Source of the DNA: Pontibacter sp. SGAir0037
GTDB lineage: Bacteria; Bacteroidota; Bacteroidia; Cytophagales; Hymenobacteraceae
Length of the DNA stretch: 64,000 nt
Reading direction: 5' to 3'
Assembly: GCF_005491705.1 (NCBI RefSeq)
Contig: NZ_CP028092.1
Coordinates: 2,170,001-2,234,000 of the forward strand
Positions within the stretch are counted from its first letter, which is position 1. Every line of letters starts with the position of its first letter. Below the pieces are notes generated by a model that was given only the letters and a program-made list of their open reading frames with translations, was not told the DNA's origin and searched no databases. The translations under genes and the position numbers were made by a program. This document shows positions 1 through 7,557 of this stretch, in pieces.

Positions 1-1171
1 CAGGCATGGTCTCGGGCCACACGCAGGTGGTGGACTCGGCTCTCGTCAAAGCCAATGCATCCATGGATTCCCTTGAACTGAAGGTGCCCCAGGAGACGCT
101 CAATGCCCACCTGGAACGAGTCAGGGTCATCAGCCGCGGGGATCGCATAGCGAAGGCCAACAAAGCCAGCCAGCAGCAGCGTACCATCACGGCCAGCCGG
201 GAAGAATTGCTTGAGATCCGGGCCCGCAACCGCAAGTGGCAACTGGAACAGAACTACCACCCGGGCGCCCATAACAAGGGCGCCAAATACACTTCCAACA
301 AGACACATTACTCGCCCGTGGATCCGGATGCCCGCATCGCGATAAAACCGGGCAAGGCCCGCAAGCTCTGTTACCTTTTGCAGCTCTCGGTAGACACGAG
401 CCGCCATGTGATCACGCACGTGCAGGCCGCACAAGCTGACCGCAAGGATAGTCTATGCCTGCCCGCCATAGTCAGCCATCTTCAAGCAAGGCTACAACTG
501 CTTCGCCTGAGCTGCACCGCGCTGCTGGCCGACGCCGGCTACTCTTCAGGCAGCAACTACGCCTTATTGGAACGAGAGGGAATAAGCGCCTTTATCCCGC
601 CACACGGCACCTACAAGGGTGGCCCTGCGGGATTCACCTACAACAGAGAAGAGGATTACTGGCTGTGCCCCTGGGGCAAGAAAGCTACCTTCCGCAGAGT
701 GGCAGCCAACCGGGTCGAAACAAATAAAATGAAGATCTACCTGACCACCAGAAAGGATTGCAAGGGTTGCCCTTACCGTGAAGGCTGCATTGGCAAAGGC
801 CATGAGCGCAAGGTGGAAATCACTTACTACCGGGACGAGTACGAGCGGGCCATCAGCCGGGTCAACAGCCGTTGGGGCGGCGCATGAAAGGGCTGCGGCA
901 GGCCACGGTGGAACCGGTACTGGGTACGCTGCTAAACTTCATGGGAATGGGCAAGATCAACACTCGCGGACTGGAAGTAGCTAATAAGGGAATGATTATG
1001 GCAGCAGCAGCATACAACCTGCAGAAACTGCTGCGCTTCACCCCAAAAAGAAGCCAGACAGCTGTCTTGGCCCTGCCCAGACCAGAGCCACAGGAGTTTT
1101 TCAGCCTACTTTTAGCAAATCGGAAGGTATGGTGGGCGGGGAAAGAAATAGGAGAAACAAGTTATGCTTGA
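1..1171 (+). pseudogene. IS1182-family transposase, 3' part, frameshifted
   Basis: DDE transposase of an IS1182-family element; its 5' end lies outside the window, since the frame is open to the first bases. The first reading frame covers the catalytic core and ends early at 887 after the residues SRWGGA. The rest of the protein (GRRMKGLRQATVEPVLG onward, to 1171) continues in the -1 frame. Adding one G to the run GGGG at 873-876 restores a continuous SRWGRRMKG junction, which is what the family has there, so I read this as a one-base loss. IS1182 members normally have a single uninterrupted frame, so programmed frameshifting is unlikely. A sequencing error in the G run cannot be excluded. 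The protein differs clearly from the second IS1182-family transposase at 2608-4164. Confidence 0.75.
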
Positions 1172-1190
1172 GTTGTGCAACAGCTACCCT
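1..1190 (+). mobile_element. IS1182-family insertion sequence, 3' part
   Basis: The element that encodes the frameshifted transposase. Its left end is outside the window, so the terminal inverted repeats cannot be compared. The right end is set only approximately, in the stretch containing GTTGTGCAACAGCTAC just after the transposase stop. Directly beyond it lies CCTTGTTAGG, the complement of CCTAACAAGG, which resembles the outer arm of the attC-like sites found further on. Confidence 0.4.
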
Positions 1191-1379
1191 TGTTAGGTCT
1201 TGTTTTTTTTTCTGCAAAGGCTGCACGGCTCTTTTCTGTTTTTGGCCTGATTTTCAGAAAATAGCCCGAAAACAGCTGATGCACTAAAGCTGCAATCCGC
1301 CTTTCTGCCCCAAGAACTTATAAGGCATAGCTTCTTTGAAGCAGCATGTCTGCCTCCGAATCAGCTCTATTAAGCAAAT

Positions 1380-1778
1380 TTATTTTCTTCTATAAACTAC
1401 AGAAGGGCCATCGTTGCCATCTATCCAAATGTATAGTAGGTTGTTTTCGACTTTAAAGAAGCTCCTGATAGAATTTGTCTCATTGTCATAAACAATCCTG
1501 TTATAAATCTTTTTATCCAAATTGCTAGTTTCTTTGACAATACTGTACAAGCCACTCCTTGTTAGTTGCCAATTAGTAATAATTTCATAGTTACTTTCAG
1601 TGAACTTCATGATGGAACCATTGCCATGAGGGAAATCAGTTGAAGCACCAGTCATGCCATTAGTCGCTGATTTCATTTCCCATTCACCAACTATAGAATC
1701 ATTTACTATATTTTCTTCTTCACAACTTGAAAAAGAAAGCATTGTAATAAAAAATAGCGGGAGTAAATACTTTTTCAT
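1380..1778 (-). CDS. small lipoprotein, lipocalin-like, unknown function
   Basis: 132 residues. It starts with a lysine-led hydrophobic segment ending in a lipobox (LSFSSC, Cys at about 19), so it should be a lipoprotein at the cell envelope. The segment SIVGEWEMKSAT followed by alternating short beta-like stretches resembles the small lipocalin-like lipoproteins common in Bacteroidota, but no residue-level signature fixes a function. It is the most distal of the three cassette-like minus-strand genes that lie downstream of the recombinase at 5203-6147. The DNA around it is AT-rich compared with the rest of the window, which fits acquired DNA. No clear attC-like partner site is seen directly after its stop. 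Confidence 0.7.
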   Translation of the reverse strand: MKKYLLPLFFITMLSFSSCEEENIVNDSIVGEWEMKSATNGMTGASTDFPHGNGSIMKFTESNYEIITNWQLTRSGLYSIVKETSNLDKKIYNRIVYDNETNSIRSFFKVENNLLYIWIDGNDGPSVVYRRK

Positions 1779-1917
1779 TTTGACGAATTTAATGATAAAT
1801 TAAAAAAAAGGTTTGTAAGTTATTTCTGAATGATAACTTTATTACTGTTCCTTTTATTTAGATGACCATTTGTAAATACAATAGGTTGCATCATTATGTT
1901 GAAAATGTTTAAAATTA

Positions 1918-1975
1918 GACCTAACGGACTTGGCCATAAGGCGGCGCAGCTGGCTTATGGGTGTGGTTAGCAGCA
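1918..1975 (-). repeat. attC-like imperfect hairpin downstream of the 1979-2563 gene
   Basis: Read on the minus strand, directly after the stop of the gene at 1979-2563: outer arms CTAAC (1970-1966) and GTTAG (1925-1921), inner arms CCATAAG (1960-1954) and CTTATGG (1940-1934), with a GC-rich 13-base loop. The distal arm reads GTTAGGT, which fits the integron R' consensus GTTRRRY. The nested R/L box layout, the length of about 55 bases and the position just after a cassette gene are what an integron attC site shows. The R'' side (TGCTAAC) fits the consensus only in its last five bases. Confidence 0.5.
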
Positions 1976-1978
1976 GGT

Positions 1979-2563
1979 TTAATACCCATCCCAATGGGGA
2001 GGTAGTTTCATGTTACTGAAATAATCTTTAAATCTTAGAATGCTTAGTGAATAATGAAATTCACCATGTTCACCGTCAACCCCAAACTCTACCTTCAGTT
2101 TTTGTCCGTCAATAAGCCACATTGCCTTGTGTATGCCATTGGGATTATAGGATTTATTATTTTCAAAACCTTCCTTTTTTATAAAGTTTGACTTCACAGG
2201 CTGTCCGTACTGCGATGTATACTGCTTTATCAATTTATCAGCTTGTCGATAAAGTCTATCGTAGTTTTCAGCGGTGATTGGATACTCAAGCGATGTGAAG
2301 CCTATCTGATTTAAACTATCTTGCCTTACCACAAAGGACCAATGACCATAGATGTCGCTACTATTGTCGTAAGCAGACACACTGAAAAAATCAGAACCAA
2401 AAGGATAGTATTTAAATTCTTTCCCTAAATCAATGAATTTTGAGGTAATGTCACATAAGTCAACTTTTTCAGAGTAAAGCTTGGTGTCGAAAACAGAAAT
2501 AGTTTGACCAAAAGAAAGTCGTACTAAAACTTGCAGTATAAGAATAAGTAGGATTCTCTTCAT
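1979..2563 (-). CDS. secreted orphan protein, unknown function
   Basis: 194 residues with an N-terminal signal peptide (MKRILLILILQVLVRLSFGQ, probable cleavage after FGQ). The mature part has no motif I recognise; it contains aromatic and charged patches such as YPFGSDFFSVSAYD and a GIHKAMWLIDGQKLKVEFG stretch near the C-terminus. It is followed within four bases by the attC-like hairpin at 1918-1975 and preceded by the remains of a second one, so it sits like a gene cassette. The gene is AT-rich compared with the chromosomal genes further on. Originally it would have followed the 4322-5047 gene directly; an IS now separates them. Confidence 0.7.
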   Translation of the reverse strand: MKRILLILILQVLVRLSFGQTISVFDTKLYSEKVDLCDITSKFIDLGKEFKYYPFGSDFFSVSAYDNSSDIYGHWSFVVRQDSLNQIGFTSLEYPITAENYDRLYRQADKLIKQYTSQYGQPVKSNFIKKEGFENNKSYNPNGIHKAMWLIDGQKLKVEFGVDGEHGEFHYSLSILRFKDYFSNMKLPPHWDGY

Positions 2564-2581
2564 TTCAATATTTTAATTTAC

Positions 2582-2589
2582 TGCTAACG
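2582..2589 (-). repeat. displaced R'-like arm of the split attC-like site
   Basis: Minus strand reads CGTTAGCAG at the left edge of the IS element. Removing the IS together with one copy of ACG joins it to the half site at 4247-4310 and gives GAGCGTTAGCAG, a plausible R' box. Confidence 0.4.
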
Positions 2590-4246
2590 GCAGTTTGTCT
2601 AATAACCTCAGCCTGTTGGCTTGTTAAAGATAGGGAATTTCGGATATATTGTATTGGAAGTCAGTTTTTTATATTTCGGCAGTTGCGCTTCTACTAAGCC
2701 CTTCAGGTGCATCATCATGATTAGAATGCCCGCAAAGGAACTGACATAGGCCAGCAGCCGCTCCCAGCCCACAATTCGGCGGATGCGGCGCAGGTTGTAG
2801 GCCACCAGCATCAGCCCCACGTCGGCCGAGGCCCGTCCCATGCCCTTCTTGGTGAGTACGTAGCTGTAGCCCCACTGCCGTTTGAGCGTACCGAAGGGGT
2901 GCTCCACGATCGCCTGCCGCCGCTTGTAAAGCGCTGGGTTGTTCTCTATGTTTTGACGGTTGCGCTCGAAGACGGGCGAGTAGAGGTTGCGCTCGATGAG
3001 CCGACCGTTCTTAGCCACGGTGCAGAGGTGGCGCACGGGGCACGTTTTACAGGCCTTGCTGCGGTACTGGTGGAAGCTGGTCTGGTTGCTGCGCCCCCTG
3101 TGCTTGGTGTAAACACTGCCATTGGTGGTGAGTTGTTGGCCCGCGGGACAGGTGTAAACGTCTGACGCCTGGTCATAGGCGAAGTGCTCCAGGTTGTAGC
3201 CGGGATCTGGAGCCGTGGAGGCGGGGGCCGGTACAGCTACCAGCGTGGTAATCCCTAGCTGTTGGGCGATCTCCAGCTCTGAGCCCGTATGGTAGCCCTT
3301 GTCAAAGAGGGCAGTGAAAGAGCTGTTGCCCACGATGCGCTTGGCCCGCCTGACCATCGCGCCCATGGCCTTGGAGTCGTTGCGGTTGGTTACCCGGTAG
3401 TCGATCAGAAGGCAGTGGCGGGCGTCCACGGTGGCCTGCACGTTGTAGGCCACCTCGGTGATGGTGTTGCGAATAATCATCTGCCGGCTCTCGGTATCGG
3501 AGGGCGAGACCTGCTCCTCCCCTGAGTCCTCCAGATGCTGCAGAAGGTGCAGGTAATACTGCCGCCGCTGGGCGTGGCGGGCCAACGTACAAGTCAGCTT
3601 TTGCGTCACGGCCGCATCATTGGCCTCTTCCAGGGCAAGCGCGCAGTCAGCAAGCCTCCGGTCGATGTAGGCCAGGTGGCGATCGATCTTGGCCCTGTTG
3701 TAATTGTTCTTCTTCGAGTTCTGGGCCCGGAGTTTGGTGGAGTCGCCGGCCAGCAGCTCTCCCCCGATCAGGTGAAAATGCTGGGCCAGCTTCACCGTGG
3801 AGCGGAAGACGCGGGCGATAGCTTTACTGTTGTTTTTGCGGAAATTGGCGATGGTGTTGTGGTCGGGGGCGAGCTGGCCCAGCAGCCACATCACCTCCAG
3901 GTTGCGGCAGCATTCCTTCTCCAGGCAGCGGGAGGAGCGGATGCGGTTCAGGTAGCCGTAGACCAGGAGCTTGAGCAGAGCGGCGGGAGCATAGGCCGGG
4001 CGCCCGTTCTCGGGGAATTCAGTACGGAAACCCAGCTTATCTAGCGGAAGCGAATCGACAAATGCGTCGATGAAGCGAACCTCGTTATCCGGGGAGATCA
4101 GCTCCTCCAGGCTGGCCCCGCCACCGGGGGACTCATGCCGGCTACAGGCTTGTTTTAATTTCATGGCTAAAGAAGGTAAGTCTGTTATTCCTTAGCCACT
4201 TAACTTGATAAAAGTTACAGAATGAAGAAAGTTATTAGACAGTCTG
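2590..4246 (-). mobile_element. complete IS1182-family insertion sequence
   Basis: About 1.66 kb with one transposase gene. Terminal inverted repeats are CAGTTTGTCTAATAACCT (2591-2608) and, as reverse complement of 4229-4246, CAGACTGTCTAATAACTT: 15 of 18 positions match. ACG occurs at both flanks (2587-2589 and 4247-4249), a possible 3-base target duplication if one extra base at 2590 belongs to the element. The element interrupts an attC-like site. The ends are well supported; the duplication is short and uncertain. Confidence 0.8.
2608..4164 (-). CDS. IS1182-family transposase
   Basis: 518-residue DDE transposase, full length for the family. An N-terminal DUF772-type domain (about 20-115, with PAYAPAALLKLLVYGYLNR) precedes the catalytic part. 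Candidate catalytic residues are D141 (LLAGDSTKLRAQ), D288 (FTALFDKGYHTG) and E421 (IVEHPFGTLKRQW). A cysteine cluster (CP, CKTCPVRHLC, about 339-381) is typical of the family. The stop codon overlaps the inner edge of the left inverted repeat. Nothing indicates inactivation. It is much more GC-rich than the flanking cassette genes, so it arrived from a different source or later. Confidence 0.93.
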   Translation of the reverse strand: MKLKQACSRHESPGGGASLEELISPDNEVRFIDAFVDSLPLDKLGFRTEFPENGRPAYAPAALLKLLVYGYLNRIRSSRCLEKECCRNLEVMWLLGQLAPDHNTIANFRKNNSKAIARVFRSTVKLAQHFHLIGGELLAGDSTKLRAQNSKKNNYNRAKIDRHLAYIDRRLADCALALEEANDAAVTQKLTCTLARHAQRRQYYLHLLQHLEDSGEEQVSPSDTESRQMIIRNTITEVAYNVQATVDARHCLLIDYRVTNRNDSKAMGAMVRRAKRIVGNSSFTALFDKGYHTGSELEIAQQLGITTLVAVPAPASTAPDPGYNLEHFAYDQASDVYTCPAGQQLTTNGSVYTKHRGRSNQTSFHQYRSKACKTCPVRHLCTVAKNGRLIERNLYSPVFERNRQNIENNPALYKRRQAIVEHPFGTLKRQWGYSYVLTKKGMGRASADVGLMLVAYNLRRIRRIVGWERLLAYVSSFAGILIMMMHLKGLVEAQLPKYKKLTSNTIYPKFPIFNKPTG

Positions 4247-4310
4247 ACGCTCTAGTGCATGAGGCGTGCAAGGCCGTCGGTCGTGGCATGGCTTATGCAC
4301 CTTGTTGTGT
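4247..4310 (-). repeat. attC-like site, gene-proximal part, split by the IS
   Basis: Read on the minus strand, directly after the stop of the gene at 4322: an ACAAC arm (4308-4304), then GGTGCATAAG (4301-4292), a loop of about 27 bases, and CCTCATGCAC (4264-4255). The two inner arms pair over GTGCAT and most of the next three bases. The missing outer R' arm (CGTTAG) is found at 2582-2589 on the other side of the IS. Layout and position match the site at 1918-1975, although loop and arm sequences differ, as is usual between attC sites. Confidence 0.5.
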
Positions 4311-4321
4311 GAGGCCCTTTT

Positions 4322-5047
4322 TTATTCTTTTATTATTTGTTCTTGCTGGGTAAACTCAAAACATTCAAGAGATTCAGATTTAATAATCTTTTTTGCTAAT
4401 TCTTCGCCACAGCCAAGCAGTAAAAAGCCTTGGTCTTCAGGGTGGCAAAAGCACCATCCTTTATTTTCTGCAAAGAAGTAACTTGGAAAGTCTTGATTCT
4501 GCTCAATGTAAACTGTTGTAAGTTCTGACAACTCTCCGAAGAAAAGCCAATCCACAACTTCTTCATTTTCATGTAAACCTTTCCCGTTCAGTACGTCACC
4601 AAAGAAGAAGGTTGGAGTCGTTGTACCGAGAATGCTGATGATTTCTTTAAGAGTTTCAATATCCTTTTCAAGTAAACTTCCTAGATTAGGCGGCCACTCC
4701 TTATCAATGTTCCAGATAGTTTGTGTGTCTATGTGTTTATTATAAGGGATGTTCAGTTCTTTTGATAGTTCTTTATAGGAAGTTCTTTCCAATCTGTCTT
4801 TGGCTGGATGCCCATTGATTACTCCATACTTATTCCAGAACTCTACCCTTTTATTAAGGTCTTCAACTGATTTGGTATTGTAAGAGTATTCTTTGATTGG
4901 CATCTTCTTATCAATGCAAATAGGCATCAGTATTTTGATGTACCTTTCAAAGCTTGGAGGCAGTAAGTTACTTACCTTTCCAAAACCATCCTGGTCAACA
5001 CCATTGCTTATCCAATCAACTATACTAAAATCAAAAACTCTTTTCAT
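4322..5047 (-). CDS. cytosolic orphan protein, unknown function
   Basis: 241 residues from the ATG at 5047; a GTG six codons upstream is possible but has less support. There is no signal peptide or membrane segment. I do not recognise the family. Visible features are a segment with NKYGVINGHPAKDRLERTSYKEL, and a C-terminal stretch WCFCHPEDQGFLLLGCGEELA with three cysteines and a histidine. It is the first gene after the recombinase, on the same strand and about 155 bases from its stop, which would be the promoter-proximal position of a cassette array. An attC-like half site follows its stop immediately. Confidence 0.7.
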   Translation of the reverse strand: MKRVFDFSIVDWISNGVDQDGFGKVSNLLPPSFERYIKILMPICIDKKMPIKEYSYNTKSVEDLNKRVEFWNKYGVINGHPAKDRLERTSYKELSKELNIPYNKHIDTQTIWNIDKEWPPNLGSLLEKDIETLKEIISILGTTTPTFFFGDVLNGKGLHENEEVVDWLFFGELSELTTVYIEQNQDFPSYFFAENKGWCFCHPEDQGFLLLGCGEELAKKIIKSESLECFEFTQQEQIIKE

Positions 5048-5202
5048 TATTTGGGTTACACACAACTACTGTGTAGCAGGAGTACTACTCCTACTATCCG
5101 CACTATGTGTGGTGTGGAATTGGCCTGTTTTGGTTTATAATTTTTAAACTTAGCGCACTTGTACCCACACTAGACATATCAAAGAGCTAATATAACACTA
5201 CT
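5048..5202 (-). other. leader between recombinase and first cassette-like gene (attI candidate)
   Basis: About 155 bases without a gene. Near the first cassette it contains two short perfect hairpins: TACACA/TGTGTA (7-base spacer) and AGGAGTA-C-TACTCCT. If the array is integron-like, the primary attachment site and the cassette promoter should lie here. I see no convincing GTTRRRY core, so this is a positional proposal only. Confidence 0.25.
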
Positions 5203-6147
5203 CTACAAATAATCAAGCGGACTCACAATTTTATCTAATGCATAGCTGGTAACGTGGGTATAGATCTCAGTGGTTTTGCTGCTGTTGTGCCCCAGCAGCG
5301 TCTGAATGTAACGAAGATCGGTTCCCTGCTCAAGCAAGTGAGTGGCAAATGAATGCCGTAGCGTGTGGGGTGTCGCTTTTGCCTTCACTCCTCCCTTCTC
5401 ACGACAGGCCTGGAATACCTGGCGTAAGCTGTCGGTTGTGTACTGCCCGCCGTACTGCCCTTCAAACAGCCAAACTTTGGGCTTGTACTCCTTATAATAG
5501 GCACGAAGGGTCTCTAACAGTTTCGGCGAAAGAAGCGTGGTGCGGTCCTTCTTGCCCTTGCCTCCACGTATAAGCAGCAGGTTCCTGTCCGACTGCACAT
5601 CTGTGAGCTTCAAATTGATTACCTCCCCTATTCTCAGCCCGCTTGCATAGAGCAACTGCAGCATACACCTGTGCTTGAGGTTGTCCGTTGCGGAAAGGAT
5701 TTTCAAAACGTCCTGCTTGCTGAGTACCAGGGGCAATTTATCAGCTTTCTCAGGACGCTCTATATGTTGTAGCTGCACCTCGTGGCGACCCAGCACCCGG
5801 TGGTAATAAAACTTTACAGCATTAACACTTTGGTTCACAAAAGAATAAGAATAGGTACCGGCCTGCACCAGGCCACGGTGGTAGGCATTTATGTCCTCTT
5901 CCGTAAAGGCATTGATCTTTTCCATACCAACGGATTCATGACTGTTAAGGAAACGTAAAAGTAGGCTATGATAGGTACGAAGTGTGTTCATGCTGTAATT
6001 GAGCAGAAACAGCTTCTCTATGTAAGCCAGAGGACAACTGATGTATTCTTGCCCCTTGCTGTAGCTCTGTTCCCAAAGCTGGCGCATCAGGTTCTCGTCC
6101 TTAATCTGCAACTCCTGGCTGAGCCACAGCCAGGCCATATAACTCAT
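5203..6147 (-). CDS. tyrosine recombinase/integrase (Xer-like)
   Basis: 314 residues. A SAM-like core-binding domain (about 38-125) is followed by the catalytic domain with a complete set of active residues: R172 (ASGLRIGE), K197 (RGGKGKKDR), H261 and R264 (PHTLRHSFATH), H287 (LLGHNSS) and nucleophile Y296 (EIYTHV). It ends in SPLDYL, similar to integron integrases and to a widespread Bacteroidota integrase family. It lacks the roughly 16-residue IntI-specific insertion before the HxxR box. A stop codon sits four codons upstream of the start and relatives often carry an N-terminal extension, so the N-terminus may be shortened. It is transcribed toward the cassette-like genes, which suggests that it acts on their attC-like sites. 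Confidence 0.9.
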   Translation of the reverse strand: MSYMAWLWLSQELQIKDENLMRQLWEQSYSKGQEYISCPLAYIEKLFLLNYSMNTLRTYHSLLLRFLNSHESVGMEKINAFTEEDINAYHRGLVQAGTYSYSFVNQSVNAVKFYYHRVLGRHEVQLQHIERPEKADKLPLVLSKQDVLKILSATDNLKHRCMLQLLYASGLRIGEVINLKLTDVQSDRNLLLIRGGKGKKDRTTLLSPKLLETLRAYYKEYKPKVWLFEGQYGGQYTTDSLRQVFQACREKGGVKAKATPHTLRHSFATHLLEQGTDLRYIQTLLGHNSSKTTEIYTHVTSYALDKIVSPLDYL

Positions 6148-6204
6148 GCAGCAGAGCTAGAATATGCTGGCCTGCGGGGTATGGGCATTGCAAAGTACCT
6201 ATAG

Positions 6205-6393
6205 GTTTCGCTCTGCTTTATTCAGGAACTGCAGCTAGCTGGCTTCGACTTCCGCCACTTCACCCACCTCTACCGCACCACCAAAGGCAATTCCTATCAC
6301 TTCTGCTACGACTACGGCTACTTGCTGCTACGCGAAAACGAGGTGCTTATCGCTAACTGGCGGCCCTACATGGTGGCAGATGTTTTCCGCTAG
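6205..6393 (+). pseudogene. remnant of a small conserved-looking ORF
   Basis: An open frame of 62 codons ending at TAG, without a plausible start codon. It encodes a protein-like sequence with FDFRHFTHLYRTTKGNSYHF, CYDYGYLLL and VLIANWRPYM. The amino-acid composition and third-position GC look coding, unlike a random frame. A stop lies directly upstream, so this is probably the 3' remnant of a gene cut off when the accessory block formed. I do not recognise the family. Confidence 0.4.
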
Positions 6394-6531
6394 TGGGCTG
6401 CATGCTGGCTTCTACACCATCTTTTGAGGAGTGGTGTTTTGCCTGTATAAAAGTATCGCCTGAATCAGGTATTTACTGTAACTTTAAACCATAGCAATTA
6501 CAGCTACCTGAGATAATAAAAAAATGTGCTC

Positions 6532-7446
6532 TTAAGGCAGATTCTTTTTCTCATATTTCCAGTTAGGGTCCTTCGAAAGACCTGCAGGTTCGCCTGTGAA
6601 CAGCTTACCTGCCGCACTGTCACCTTTGAGCTGCCATTTGTACCAGGCAGTGGCAACCTTGGCAAATTCTCCGCCATGCGGCTGGCCGTATGTACCACCA
6701 TGTCCAACATCCATATTAGCCATAAAAACCGGTACATGATTAATTTGCTCATAATCGTCCATGCCATTAGCGTATGCAATGTCCGTTTCACCTCCTAGCA
6801 TGTATAGAGTTGGAGAATGAATGCTTTTCAGGTTTTGCTTTGTAAGGTTGGGCATGGCACTTCTGCCGTTCCCGGGTGTATTGAAAATGCCGCTGTTGCA
6901 AACCACTACAGTGCTCACACGGGAGTCGGAAGCCACTTCAAGCGTTTGCAGGCCACCGCAGGACATGCCGCTTACTGCTACTTTGTTGACATCAATTTTA
7001 TGGTAGTAAGGGCTCTTCTTGTCGTTATTCTGAGCAACCGCCCAGTCAATGGCATCAAGGAGCTGGGATGAGGCCGATCTCCCAGTCCCTTTTTCTCCTT
7101 CCTGTGGCATAGGTCCGATAGCGATTACTAAAAACCCATAAGAGGAAATCTCCGACAGAAAGTTTACATGTTCCCAGGGAGAATTGGCACAGGCACCGTT
7201 ACCCCAGGCAATGATGGGCAGCTTTTTCTTTTTACCAAAAGCACCCAGGTTCTCCGGCCGGAAGACAGTATGCGTAGGAAGTGTGCTCTCGGTGAGCATA
7301 ATGGCGCTATAGGGTCCTGTTCCGCCGTCTTCCACCACTCTAAACGTAGTTTGCCCTGTAGTAGACGGCCGCTGCGCATAAGCGGACTGTAAGGCGCTAA
7401 GCAAAGACACGAACAGGAAAGCAGCAAGTAAAACTTTAATTTTCAT
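6532..7446 (-). CDS. secreted alpha/beta hydrolase
   Basis: 304 residues from the ATG at 7446, chosen because it starts directly at a signal peptide (MKIKVLLAAFLFVSLLSA, cleaved near AYAQ); the longer frame adds 11 non-signal residues. The fold is alpha/beta hydrolase of the chlorophyllase/cutinase-like type. It shows a beta-strand with LPIIAWGNGACAN (oxyanion region), nucleophile elbow GMSCGG (Ser within VAVSGMSCGGLQT), acid region LYMLGGETDIAY and catalytic histidine in VGHGGTYGQPHGG. It should act as an esterase or lipase in the periplasm or outside the cell. The substrate cannot be told from sequence. The neighbour at 7558 is another secreted hydrolase on the same strand, 111 bases upstream. 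Confidence 0.8.
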   Translation of the reverse strand: MKIKVLLAAFLFVSLLSALQSAYAQRPSTTGQTTFRVVEDGGTGPYSAIMLTESTLPTHTVFRPENLGAFGKKKKLPIIAWGNGACANSPWEHVNFLSEISSYGFLVIAIGPMPQEGEKGTGRSASSQLLDAIDWAVAQNNDKKSPYYHKIDVNKVAVSGMSCGGLQTLEVASDSRVSTVVVCNSGIFNTPGNGRSAMPNLTKQNLKSIHSPTLYMLGGETDIAYANGMDDYEQINHVPVFMANMDVGHGGTYGQPHGGEFAKVATAWYKWQLKGDSAAGKLFTGEPAGLSKDPNWKYEKKNLP

Positions 7447-7557
7447 ATAGCATTTGATTCTGTAGTTTAAAGGTCGCATTCGTCATGGAAGAAGACCTCC
7501 GCTCACACTCGTATTCAAACCCATAAAATTTTCAGCAGCACATAGATGTGACATGCG

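Noticed and set aside
868..890. Programmed -1 frameshift in the first transposase
   Set aside because: IS1182 elements use a single frame and there is no A-rich slippery string or following pseudoknot; a lost G explains it.
5203..6147. Calling the recombinase a classical integron integrase IntI
   Set aside because: The roughly 16-residue IntI insertion before the HxxR box is missing, and the orientation relative to the cassettes is reversed. SPLD at the end also occurs in general Bacteroidota integrases.
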